IMG/VR virus record: IMGVR_UViG_3300043436_002316
Location: 1 to 28,473 of that record
Direction: 5' to 3' (one strand)
DNA length: 28,473 nucleotides
From: a virus
Part shown: piece after piece, positions 7,127 through 15,483 of the stretch
How the letters are laid out: each line of letters opens with the position of its first letter
Numbering within the stretch: position 1 is the stretch's first letter
Translations under genes and position numbers: made by a program
The notes under the pieces: generated by a model
Told to the model about the DNA's origin: nothing
Seen by the model: the letters and a program-made list of their open reading frames with translations, nothing else
Databases searched by the model: none

Positions 7127-8031
7127 TTCTTTTTCCCTTGGCGCATATTAATTTGCCAGTGTGCTAATTGTTTCTTTCTTGAGCTAGCTGTGTCGCTGCT
7201 ACGAATTTTCTTTAATTGTGCTATAGTAACACCCTTGGGTATGCCGTGTCTACGACTATCGCCTTTATCTTGCGGATTCTTTCCATCTGCAAAGTTTTCT
7301 TCTAGAGCATCTTCTTTGCTATGATTATAGTGACGCATTATAATGCCAGCTTCGCTGTTAGCTTCATTTTCTTCTGAACTGCCAGTCTCGCCCGATTTGT
7401 CGTTTATTCGCCCATCGAGTTCTTGTTTATAGTGTACTAGTTCGTGTGCTAGTGTTCGGAATACATCATTTTGATGCCTGCCTGCAATAACTACTTCAAT
7501 TTTTCCGTTAGTATAATGCCCAAATGTATTCTCAAGAGAGTTTTGTAGAAATTTAATTTCTGGCAATTGATCTAGCTCTAGATATTCTTTTACAAAATCT
7601 AAGAATTCATTTATCTTATCTTTGGATATTTGATCCTCAGTTATAGGACCACCTACTACCCAAGCATCGCAGGTTCTTAGACTTGCACATTTAAATTTCA
7701 AGAACTTGCAGTATCCTAAATCGCCTGCTTCAATTGTTGAGGCTGGATCATTGTCACTGCCAATACCCTGTGCTATACACTTGAGCATTTCTTCACTCTT
7801 GTCAAACGCTGCACAATTACCACAAAGGCTTTTCTTGGCTTCGCTAACATCGTCTAATTGCCACATTTGTACTTTTTTTGCCCAAAACTTTTCGTTAGGC
7901 TCCAGTGGATTTAGTGGACCGTACCCTTGTTCATTGATGGCCTTTTGGCGATTTTTAATATTAATATTAATGTCTTGGGTTGCCAATGGGCACTTTTTAG
8001 CGGCCTCGATTAAAAAATCTTTAGCTCTCAT
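7123..8031 (-). CDS. Zinc metallopeptidase with N-terminal cysteine-cluster domain
   Basis: I chose ATG 8031 (302 residues), 2 nt after the stop of the previous gene; a longer frame to 8103 would run into that gene. The N-terminus MRAKDFLIEA resembles T4 capsid-targeting peptides, with LIE|A as a possible prohead-protease site. Cysteines at 70, 73, 85, 108, 115 and 121 form a metal-site-like cluster. C70xxC73xxF, GYC108xxF and C121DAW recall high-potential iron-sulfur proteins, though a zinc site is equally possible. The peptidase motif is HELVH (196-200), with a third-ligand Glu probably in EENEANSEAG (220-229). The C-terminal tail RHGIPK...AHWQINMR (261-296) looks like a separate conserved module. 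Location and substrate are unknown. The gene ends coupled to the lipoprotein. Confidence 0.75.
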   Translation of the reverse strand: MRAKDFLIEAAKKCPLATQDININIKNRQKAINEQGYGPLNPLEPNEKFWAKKVQMWQLDDVSEAKKSLCGNCAAFDKSEEMLKCIAQGIGSDNDPASTIEAGDLGYCKFLKFKCASLRTCDAWVVGGPITEDQISKDKINEFLDFVKEYLELDQLPEIKFLQNSLENTFGHYTNGKIEVVIAGRHQNDVFRTLAHELVHYKQELDGRINDKSGETGSSEENEANSEAGIIMRHYNHSKEDALEENFADGKNPQDKGDSRRHGIPKGVTIAQLKKIRSSDTASSRKKQLAHWQINMRQGKKK

Positions 8032-8033
8032 AA

Positions 8034-10628
8034 TTATCTCATTACCGGTACAACTGATATTTCGGTCATATCGGAGTCCCTGGGTCCATTTTGTTGTAGC
8101 CACTGCGATGCTACTCGGTTAGCATCACGTTGACTGTTGCCAATGCCGCCAAATGTATACAATACTTGGTTGGTGTCACCGTCGCGTATTTCCCATTGGC
8201 CAGTGAACTCATTGCCAGCAGCTGGGAAATTCTGAGGTTCCGACACAATTGGTGAACCACTGTCCCAACTGGCTGGTGGTTCCTGGAAGTTCTGTGCTAT
8301 GTCAATGCCAATGTCTGGTATTGATGTACCACTAGGAGCAGCACGTAATTCTTCAGGAGACAATGACGCTATACTGTCCAAATAAACTGATCTACGTTCA
8401 ATACCACGTGCGGTAGTCCAACGACGAGCAGCTTCGATTGCGTCTCCGGTGGTTCCGGCAGAGAATCTATACAGTACAGGGCCTACACCTTCGTTGCCTT
8501 CTCTACGTCTCAGCACAAAATTGCCACGAGGATCGTCTGGTACTGGTGCGTTGAGTTGATCAGTTGCCGGAGTCTGTGTGGCCGGTGTGCTATCTGCTGG
8601 CCCCAGTGGTGTTGCTGACCAGCCTCGAGCACGATAAAAAGCTTCTGGTGTGTCGGACGTGGATGTGTTTAAATTCCAGCGGCTTCTGGCCTGATCCATA
8701 GCTTCCAGCTCAGTGTCCGCTTCTACTTCAATGCCCTGAGATTGATAAGGTGATTCGCTGGAACCTTTGACTAACCATTTGAGTTTTCCGCTGCCTGGCG
8801 CAACTGGTACTGCTCTGTACGCATCATCGGGATTCATAGTATCGTTGTATTCTTGTTTGGCCAATTTGATGGCTTCTTCTGCTGATGCGGCCATGAGTGT
8901 GATGGTGGCACGTCCATTGGGATGAGTCACTCGCCACTGAATCTTTTCTTTGGGTGGATTTTTAGCAACTTCACGACCGTACTGTAGCTGTTTAAGAAAA
9001 CCTTTGAGTGCTGACTTAGGCAACTCGCCAGCAACATAACGACTGAATATACTGATAGCATCGTTGTCTGCACCGGGCAAGACTTCTGTACGCTTGGTAC
9101 CAGTACGGGGATCCACAGTCTGTTGTGTTTTAACATCGGTTAGCATCTTGTACAGTTTCTTGGCATATTCTGCTTTTTCGGCTGCGGGATCCATGGCAAT
9201 GTTAGTGGCACGAGCATAACGTAAGAGTGTATTCTGTATCTTGTCCATATCCTCGAAGTAGTTGCTGCCGCCTGCTGAACGGAATTCAATATAGTTGGTC
9301 TTGGGATTGATTGATGTATATTTGCCAAATCCTGACGGCTGTGCTAATGCCCGCGACGCAAATTGATTTAAATGTTTACGCATAGTACCAAGAACTTCTT
9401 CGACATTAACCTTGCCTTTCTTTTCGCGAATTTTGCTGACAGCACTCTTGGCATAAGTATTGGCTTCTCTACCAAACTGTTGCAACACATATTCGTCGCC
9501 TAAGAACAAGGCCAATTTGGTATAATCTAATAGATCAGATCCATGGTCTGGCATACTAACACTCATATGGAAGCCAGTTGAGCTGTTGGCGTATGCGCCA
9601 TTGTCTTCAGCCCACTCAAAAAACTTAGGCAAGATTTCCAATGTCTGACTAAGCGGCATTGGGGGACTAACGATCTCCACAGGCATATTACCGGGCTCGT
9701 CTCCATCTAAGCTGCCATCTGGTTCAAAGATCCAAGTCGTATCGTCACGTCGAGCTGAATGATACCCAGATGCCACTGTGGTTTTAACCCCCAGGGCCTT
9801 GCTCAAGCTACTGGCCAAATCTCCAGCTGCTTCGGGATCGTATCCATCTTCACTGCTGTTACCGGTGGTGGTCCAGTGGGGCCATTCAAAGTCAAAATTG
9901 TTGCCAACATCGCTCATATAACGCCAACCACGAGCTCTTAACCAATCGCTTTCATCAGCGAATTGGTAGGAGTTTTCGCGAAATTCTTCTAATGCTGAGT
10001 CGTAATCACTGTTTTGTTCTTCTATGGCATCTGTGACACGCAGTTCTAACTGTTCTTTTACTCCGAGTTGGGCTTCATTGTATTTCTCAACTAACTCAGC
10101 ATCGGCAGCAGTTCCTTTTCCTGCCACACGTCGTTCCATGGCTGCGTCGACTTCGCGAATTTCATCAGCAGTCAGTTCTAGTTCGTCCTTGAGATATTCT
10201 TCAATCTGACGGTCTTCGTTCCAGTCGTTTTCTACAATCCAGTTTTCGATGAGGGTTTGCTGCTCATCCGTCCATTCTGTATGTATTTGCTCGTCGTGCC
10301 ATTCAAACCAATCTTGTTCTAATTCACTGCGGTGCATTTGATAACTGCGGGATCTGGGATTGCTGTCGATACCGGCCATGTCTCCGTTACTAAAGAAATA
10401 CATGATCCCGTCAATGTCGTCTGCACGTTGATCCTGCTCGTAGTCGGGCTCCATTTCACCACTGTCGTCGCTGTTGCCATTAACACCAGTGAACACCAAC
10501 TCAGCTTCAAAGCCGGCCATCATACCTTTGGCAGCAGGACTGGCAGCAAATTGTCGTAGGTTACTTGGGCCCATACGAATTTCGTTTAGCGTGTCTTCGG
10601 GTAATATACGAATTTCATTATATCTCAT
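8034..10628 (-). CDS. Amidoligase-like protein with four C-terminal repeats
   Basis: This 864-residue protein has the layout of the amidoligase (COOH-NH2 ligase, glutamine-synthetase-like fold) family. GFEAE (39-43) lies near the start, WIFEPDGSL (299-307) and EIVSPP (318-323) follow, STGFHMSVS (350-358) has the family His, and YIEFRSAGG (446-454) closes the domain. A long acidic helical insertion (about 100-230) separates the first motif from the rest. Family members ligate amino acids or polyamines to carboxyl groups; the substrate here is unknown. The C-terminus carries four related units of about 50-60 residues (near 563-608, 616-675, 703-752 and 810-863), each a W/L-x-V strand followed by an A-rich helix, joined by Pro/Ala/Thr linkers. 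ATG overlaps the previous stop (ATGA). Confidence 0.65.
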   Translation of the reverse strand: MRYNEIRILPEDTLNEIRMGPSNLRQFAASPAAKGMMAGFEAELVFTGVNGNSDDSGEMEPDYEQDQRADDIDGIMYFFSNGDMAGIDSNPRSRSYQMHRSELEQDWFEWHDEQIHTEWTDEQQTLIENWIVENDWNEDRQIEEYLKDELELTADEIREVDAAMERRVAGKGTAADAELVEKYNEAQLGVKEQLELRVTDAIEEQNSDYDSALEEFRENSYQFADESDWLRARGWRYMSDVGNNFDFEWPHWTTTGNSSEDGYDPEAAGDLASSLSKALGVKTTVASGYHSARRDDTTWIFEPDGSLDGDEPGNMPVEIVSPPMPLSQTLEILPKFFEWAEDNGAYANSSTGFHMSVSMPDHGSDLLDYTKLALFLGDEYVLQQFGREANTYAKSAVSKIREKKGKVNVEEVLGTMRKHLNQFASRALAQPSGFGKYTSINPKTNYIEFRSAGGSNYFEDMDKIQNTLLRYARATNIAMDPAAEKAEYAKKLYKMLTDVKTQQTVDPRTGTKRTEVLPGADNDAISIFSRYVAGELPKSALKGFLKQLQYGREVAKNPPKEKIQWRVTHPNGRATITLMAASAEEAIKLAKQEYNDTMNPDDAYRAVPVAPGSGKLKWLVKGSSESPYQSQGIEVEADTELEAMDQARSRWNLNTSTSDTPEAFYRARGWSATPLGPADSTPATQTPATDQLNAPVPDDPRGNFVLRRREGNEGVGPVLYRFSAGTTGDAIEAARRWTTARGIERRSVYLDSIASLSPEELRAAPSGTSIPDIGIDIAQNFQEPPASWDSGSPIVSEPQNFPAAGNEFTGQWEIRDGDTNQVLYTFGGIGNSQRDANRVASQWLQQNGPRDSDMTEISVVPVMR

Positions 10629-11320
10629 ATGCTTAATTCTCTATCTTGTTTTCTAATGTACTCAGTATTTAATTGATTTATATACCCAAGGTTACGTAAA
10701 ACTTTAAATGCTAAATTTTCTGTTCCGAATTCCCCAGCATTGTCTAGGCCAGAGCGACGCATTTTTCTAATTTTTGTCATTAGACGTTTAATATCGTCGG
10801 CATCATTGGATTCAATTGCTGAATTAATTTGTTTAATTAAGCCGTTGACTTTTTGATTTATGGCAGTATCGTTAATGCCGGGAGGATTATACTCGGGCTT
10901 TTTAATCCATTTATCGTCTAATAGACTATACATACCTGCACTAACTGGCGGTTGTTCTATGTCTTCGACATATAGTTCTGCTTCGTGTCCGTGTATGGTA
11001 ATGTCGTGCGTGTCATTCCATATCTTTTTCTTGGCCTGATAAAATGCTTCGGCTAGATCATCGCATTGTAAGTTGCTATACTTGGTTACTATATGTAGAT
11101 CAAAATCTGAGAATTTAGTCCAGTTGTAATTGGCCATACTGCCAGTTAGTACCACATCTAACACTTGAAAATTTGGAATTTCTAAATAGCCAACAAACTT
11201 CTTTGCTATTTGTAATAATTTAATTTGTACGTCGGGACGTAAGATTCCGTTATCCCACGTAATGGGACTTAAGGTTTCGTGGTAAGCAATATTGCCCCGT
11301 ACATAATCGTTTGCTTTCAT
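10625..11320 (-). CDS. Nucleotidyltransferase-fold protein
   Basis: This 231-residue protein has the pol-beta-type nucleotidyltransferase signature: LTGSMANYNWTKFSDFDLHI, with GS at 60-61 and the metal-binding acids at D72 and D74. The third acid is probably in the HEAELYVED segment. The C-terminal third is helical and basic. The family transfers NMPs to proteins, RNA or small molecules, including the MNT toxin-antitoxin partners, but no HEPN partner lies beside it. It sits between Dps and the amidoligase with ATGA overlaps on both sides, so the three genes are translated together. No prohead-protease-like site is obvious at its N-terminus. Confidence 0.75.
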   Translation of the reverse strand: MKANDYVRGNIAYHETLSPITWDNGILRPDVQIKLLQIAKKFVGYLEIPNFQVLDVVLTGSMANYNWTKFSDFDLHIVTKYSNLQCDDLAEAFYQAKKKIWNDTHDITIHGHEAELYVEDIEQPPVSAGMYSLLDDKWIKKPEYNPPGINDTAINQKVNGLIKQINSAIESNDADDIKRLMTKIRKMRRSGLDNAGEFGTENLAFKVLRNLGYINQLNTEYIRKQDRELSI

Positions 11321-11751
11321 TTTGCAGTAGCACGTAACATCCAGCTATGCTTTCTGTAAGCATCCATACGATCGGCAATAAAGCTACTAAACCCGTGCTC
11401 GCCGTTAACTTCGGCAATGTCGTACACACGCTTTAATACTTTAACCATATTATCTGAATCTTGCAATAATTCCAACACCATTTGTTCTGCTGGAGGTACA
11501 CTAGTTTCGTCTTCGATTATACTTAACATACTAAAACGGCTGTTTGATCCGGGTGCATATGCACCTAGCGCACGTATTTTTTCTGCAAAAGTATCAATGT
11601 TGCCGTAGACTTCTTCGTAAATTGTGCCAAACAAATCGTGTAGCTCTTGAAAGAACATTCCTTCCACATTCCAGTGAAAGTACTGCGCCTTCAAATAAAA
11701 AGTATATTCGCTGGCAAAGGCTATTTTAGCCGCTTTAACTAATTCGTTCAT
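11317..11751 (-). CDS. dps: Dps-like ferritin-family protein
   Basis: This 144-residue protein fits the Dps/miniferritin family, which forms 12-mers that oxidise and store iron and often protect DNA. The core motif is YFHWNVEGMFFQELHDLF, and D53 and E57 follow at the ferroxidase spacing, ahead of RALG. The last helix contains DRMDAYRKHSWMLRA. Against the E. coli Dps ferroxidase set (H51, H63, D67, D78, E82), the equivalents are H26, H38, Gly42, D53 and E57, so one acidic ligand is missing. The N-terminus is short, without a lysine-rich DNA-binding tail. It sits in an operon with putative head proteins (ATGA overlaps on both sides). It may protect phage DNA or act on host iron; this is inference. 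Confidence 0.88.
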   Translation of the reverse strand: MNELVKAAKIAFASEYTFYLKAQYFHWNVEGMFFQELHDLFGTIYEEVYGNIDTFAEKIRALGAYAPGSNSRFSMLSIIEDETSVPPAEQMVLELLQDSDNMVKVLKRVYDIAEVNGEHGFSSFIADRMDAYRKHSWMLRATAK

Positions 11752-14306
11752 ATATCGTATCCTGCTCTGCGCATTTCTGCTAATCTATACTCAATTAATC
11801 TATTTAGGCGACGATCTTCAACGCTTTCGTTTGACCATTGATTGTTTTCGCTGCTCCAGGCATTTTGTCCATCGTGCCAGCTATCTTCGTCAACACCTTT
11901 TGTCTTTCTTTCAGCAGCACCACGTGCAGCTAGTCGTTTGCCTAGGGCTGTTAATTGTTCTTTGGACCACTTCTCGTCCTTGTGCTTGGCGGCCATTTTT
12001 GCTAGTGCATTCTGAACAGCAGGGGTATCCATTTCGTTGCGTTCGGCTTCTACAGCAACAACAGGTTTAACTGTAGGGCGAGTGTTGGCATTCTTACCAC
12101 TGATAGTACTGGCTTTCCCACCTCGAAGTGTACCAATGTGTTTACTTCCTAAACTAGTTCCGGGGTAACGCGGGCCTTTATTTGGTTTAACTTGGGTAAT
12201 TGCGCCACCACGTGCTAAGAAGTCATTGACGTCATCTTCTTTAACTGACTGTTCGCCGATTTGTGCTAAGAATTTACTTGCTGGATCAACTTCTATAGTA
12301 TCGTCTACCATACCGGGAATAGATTTCCAAGTTGGAACATATACTGTGGCTGCTGTACCATCCACAGCAATAACTTCTGCCGGTTGACCTTTATACAGTA
12401 CTTGAGCGCCGATGTTGACCACATCCATGATGCCTTCTGCTACATCTTTACTCTGACTTTGAAGATGATCAGCAAGCGTCTGTGCTGCTTGCTGTGGATT
12501 TACTTCATACATGTCTAATAAATCAGTTAGTGGATCGTTGGATGAATCATTACTTTCCATGTCAAACTCAGCAGCAATAGTTTCATATGCATCAAAATAA
12601 TCATCGTCGTCTTCAGGATCAAATTGATCAAGATATGCTCGTGCGTCCTTAAGCATTTCTAGTGCAGCAGGAATCGAAACGTTATTTCTTGCTTCTGTGA
12701 CACCTTTATCATCATAGCTGCCAATTTCTGTTTCAGCATGCTCCTGGGCGTCGTCCAATGTGCGGAACCATTGCGGAGCAATTTGCCCCTTCATCTGTCC
12801 TGTGCCACGTGCTGTGTACCGTCCCTTACCGGTGTTAAAATATACATTATACTCTGCGCCGCGATGTTCTAATCGGTTGGCATCACTGTGACCTGCTTCT
12901 GCCACATCTTTTTGTTTGTCCCATTCTTTGTCAGTTTTAACATTGTATTCTTTGCCGCCTGCGCCAATATCACTGACTCTAGTACCAATTGATTTATTGG
13001 TTTTAACTACAGCAGGATTTCTAAATGCACCAGTCGGTGCTCTACGACCGCCTTTTTCCCAACTTACTTCTTCGTCGCCGTACATGCTGCCTTCCGCCAC
13101 ACCCTGTTCTGCAACATCTGATTGTAGCTCTGATGCTGGCCAGCTGATGTAGCTCTTGCCGTGCTCGTCGCCGGACATTACCACAAATACACCAGGCTCA
13201 TCTTCGTAGCCTTCGTCCTGTCCAATTTCCCAACCAGCTGCCATTAGCACTTGTTCTACCCGAGGATCTTCGTCACCCTGATACCATTTGGCAGCCAACT
13301 GTCGTAGTGTGTCCTCATCAAATCCATCATCACCATCATCGCCACCACCTGAATCGCTGGGTGCGAATTCTGTTAAACGGCCTTCTGAGATAGCCGACTT
13401 TAACTCTGCTAGTGCTTCCGCTGCTGTATCGAATCCCACGGCATCGTAACTACCGTCGTACAGTTTGACATAATACTGACCATTGCCGGGACTGGCTTCG
13501 GCGTCGATACCAATCTCGCCAATAGGCTTGCCGCCCTTCTTTACAACACGTATTGTTTTGTCGCCCCGATGACGCATAACATCTGGTTTACCAGCTTCCG
13601 CTACACCTCGAATTGCGGGACTTAAATTACCACGCTTGGCTTGTTCCAAGTCCCGGGTGCCGTGAATTTCAGCATCATACTTTTCAGCCCAGACATTCAA
13701 TTGATCCACGTTCTTAAAAGTCTTATGCCAAGTCTTACGATCCATGCCACGAACACCGTGTGCTTCAATGGTGTGACCTTGAGCAGTCTCAGCCACGTCT
13801 TGGTCAATGACTAAACGCAATGCTGTGCCGGGTATGTTGTTTGCCTGGCCGCCATCGTCTAAATCAATGTAATAACTTTTTGCGGCACCTTTGAATGAGC
13901 CATGTTTAATTTCTCTGATCCATCCAGTTTTGCCTGCATCGGGGCCTTTGACAATCTTTACCTTCTTGGCCAATCCCTTGCCTTCCGCCACACCTTCGTC
14001 ATAATGATTGGGCTGTGCTTCACGTTCGGCCTGACCCGATTCCCACTGTGCATATTCTTTAGTGTCTTTCTTGTAAGGATTAAAATCATAGCCTGGTCGA
14101 GCACTCCACCCCTGCTCATAAGGATCGTTTTTGTCTGGGCCGATGCCCTCTTCAACTGGCACACAATTGTTTACACGTACACCACCTTTAACTTTAGTTT
14201 TAGGGTTACCAATTTTTTTACCTTTCCAGCACTTAGGGTCTAGTCTGGTCTTGGTTGCTTTTGCTTCATCGATAGTTAATGGAGCGACTATGTCGTGTAA
14301 AAACAT
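11748..14306 (-). CDS. Modular protein with repeated prohead-protease-like sites (putative head polyprotein)
   Basis: I do not recognise this 852-residue protein as a whole. [VI]-x-E followed by G or A occurs after residues 14 (IDE), 53 (VEE), 108, 237, 308 (ISE), 405, 470, 538 (VTE) and 624, with further VAE at 173 (then T) and 400. T4 gp21 cleaves at (L/I)xE before A/G, so these look like processing sites between small domains. Segments include a basic Cys-containing module (15-53), an RMF-like stretch with QGW, NPY and W88 (54-108), SH3/KOW-like modules (109-173 and 625 on), two related modules (238-308 and 471-538) and acidic spacers (309-405, 539-624). The N-terminus, up to IDEA, resembles a capsid-targeting peptide. 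TAATG and ATGA couple it to its neighbours. Confidence 0.6.
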   Translation of the reverse strand: MFLHDIVAPLTIDEAKATKTRLDPKCWKGKKIGNPKTKVKGGVRVNNCVPVEEGIGPDKNDPYEQGWSARPGYDFNPYKKDTKEYAQWESGQAEREAQPNHYDEGVAEGKGLAKKVKIVKGPDAGKTGWIREIKHGSFKGAAKSYYIDLDDGGQANNIPGTALRLVIDQDVAETAQGHTIEAHGVRGMDRKTWHKTFKNVDQLNVWAEKYDAEIHGTRDLEQAKRGNLSPAIRGVAEAGKPDVMRHRGDKTIRVVKKGGKPIGEIGIDAEASPGNGQYYVKLYDGSYDAVGFDTAAEALAELKSAISEGRLTEFAPSDSGGGDDGDDGFDEDTLRQLAAKWYQGDEDPRVEQVLMAAGWEIGQDEGYEDEPGVFVVMSGDEHGKSYISWPASELQSDVAEQGVAEGSMYGDEEVSWEKGGRRAPTGAFRNPAVVKTNKSIGTRVSDIGAGGKEYNVKTDKEWDKQKDVAEAGHSDANRLEHRGAEYNVYFNTGKGRYTARGTGQMKGQIAPQWFRTLDDAQEHAETEIGSYDDKGVTEARNNVSIPAALEMLKDARAYLDQFDPEDDDDYFDAYETIAAEFDMESNDSSNDPLTDLLDMYEVNPQQAAQTLADHLQSQSKDVAEGIMDVVNIGAQVLYKGQPAEVIAVDGTAATVYVPTWKSIPGMVDDTIEVDPASKFLAQIGEQSVKEDDVNDFLARGGAITQVKPNKGPRYPGTSLGSKHIGTLRGGKASTISGKNANTRPTVKPVVAVEAERNEMDTPAVQNALAKMAAKHKDEKWSKEQLTALGKRLAARGAAERKTKGVDEDSWHDGQNAWSSENNQWSNESVEDRRLNRLIEYRLAEMRRAGYDI

Positions 14307-14842
14307 TATTGGGTTCCACCTTGTTTAGTTTTTCTAATTAGTGCTGTTAGAGCGTTAATTGTATTCGGGTCGCCCTGGTCAATTAACTGTCCTAATTCTT
14401 GGCCCATACCAGTAGTAATTTTCATATCGGTTGGATTTTTTGGTTCAGTGGGGTCTTTAGTTAGAGATTTAGCAGCTTGGCCGATACTTGGAATATTTAC
14501 TCCAGCCGACTTTAATTTGTTTAAGGCATCTTGTGTATTTTTAATTTCTGCTGCTTGTGTAGCTGGATCTTCTTTGTCGGCAGCATTTGCAGTGCCCGCT
14601 GTGCTGGTGTTGGATGCACCAAATTCTGCCAAATAGGATTCCCACCCTTCTCTTATTTCTTTTTCAATACCCTCATTTGCTCCTACTAAGCGTCCTTTAA
14701 ACGGATGCTCGCCAGATTTTTTAGGGGTGGCCTTTTCTGTTCCGCGCACTTGATCCCCAGGTTTCTGTCCAACTCTTTGTCCAGCAAACTTATTGCCCTC
14801 ATTGAGGTTGTTTAAAGTTTGTAATATTTTATAAATGTCCAT
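14306..14842 (-). CDS. Putative head/scaffold-type protein, unknown
   Basis: This 178-residue hydrophilic protein is not a family I recognise. The N-terminus, MDIYKILQTLNNLNEGNK, ends in LNE|G, a match to the T4 prohead-protease consensus. A second NE|G occurs in VGANEGIEKE. The region after this site is basic and Gly/Lys-rich. A low-complexity Ala/Thr stretch follows, then a helical C-terminal half (TQAAEIKNTQDALNKLKS and on to KTKQGGTQ). TAATG junctions on both sides tie it to the RMF-like protein and the modular protein. The combination of N-terminal site, helical content and position suggests a head core or internal protein; that is inference from context. Confidence 0.5.
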   Translation of the reverse strand: MDIYKILQTLNNLNEGNKFAGQRVGQKPGDQVRGTEKATPKKSGEHPFKGRLVGANEGIEKEIREGWESYLAEFGASNTSTAGTANAADKEDPATQAAEIKNTQDALNKLKSAGVNIPSIGQAAKSLTKDPTEPKNPTDMKITTGMGQELGQLIDQGDPNTINALTALIRKTKQGGTQ

Positions 14843-15453
14843 TATTTCTTAACCTTAACTGGACCGCCTCGTGTTTGCATATTGCTATAACCTTGCTGTT
14901 TTTTACGCAATTCTTTTTGAGACATTCCGCCACTTAGTTCCCCAACAACTGCGGCCACTGAACCTGCGCTACTAGCACCTGCACTGGCATTTTCTGCTAG
15001 TTGCTTTGCGCCTGCTCCAAGTCCTTTAACCCAATCTCTGGATTCTGGTGATCCATAATCATATGGATTATTACCTTCTGATAATCCACGAACGCCCGAC
15101 TGAAAGCCTTGTTTAAATGCCGCAGGAATTGATTCTGTTACTTCTAATTCGATTAGTTTATTATATCTGCTCTCAGCAATATCTTCAGAAAATGCCGGTA
15201 GTTGGTCTCTCTTGCCCATTTCGTGTTGGCTAACAATATAATCCATAACACCAACTAACATTGATTTTGCTACAGCAATCTTTTCTTGAGCCCACTCGGG
15301 GAAGTTTTCATTGCTACCAGTGGCTTTATCGAGTCCCTTGGCTACACGTACAATTGTGTGTAGATTATTCTTAATCATACCAGCTTCGTCGTTGTATTCG
15401 TACTGATCAACTGACTCGTTAACTGTTTTGTTGATAAAATCGTTTGTTTTCAT
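14842..15453 (-). CDS. Protein with RMF-like segment and prohead-protease-like sites
   Basis: This 203-residue protein is unknown as a whole. Sites of the [LIV]xE|[SG] type are VNE|S near residue 13, IAE|S, VTE|S and LSE|G. The segment AFKQGFQSGVRGLSEG followed by NPYDYGSPESRDWVKG keeps the layout of ribosome modulation factor: a Gly-rich helix, a Pro-Tyr centre and a Trp-Gly helix. E. coli RMF dimerises 70S ribosomes into inactive 100S. A helical module with PEWAQEKIAVAKSML comes before it, and the C-terminus is Ala/Gly/Ser-rich then basic. The start ATG 15453 has CTGGAA upstream, and an AATAAATA late-type promoter lies 22 nt before it. The function call is speculative; the processing motifs are visible. 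Confidence 0.5.
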   Translation of the reverse strand: MKTNDFINKTVNESVDQYEYNDEAGMIKNNLHTIVRVAKGLDKATGSNENFPEWAQEKIAVAKSMLVGVMDYIVSQHEMGKRDQLPAFSEDIAESRYNKLIELEVTESIPAAFKQGFQSGVRGLSEGNNPYDYGSPESRDWVKGLGAGAKQLAENASAGASSAGSVAAVVGELSGGMSQKELRKKQQGYSNMQTRGGPVKVKK

Positions 15454-15475
15454 AGCATTTATTCCAGATTAATAG

Positions 15476-15483
15476 TATTTATT
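15476..15483 (-). promoter_or_regulatory. Late-type promoter AATAAATA
   Basis: AATAAATA (15483-15476, minus strand) differs by one base from the T4 late promoter TATAAATA. It overlaps the stop of the preceding gene and lies 22 nt before the ATG of the RMF-like protein gene, leaving room for a short leader with CTGGAA. Confidence 0.45.

Noticed and set aside
8032-8103. Upstream extension of the metallopeptidase gene to 8103
   Set aside because: The added 24 residues lie in the end of the amidoligase-like gene, while ATG 8031 follows its stop by 2 nt and gives a sensible N-terminus.
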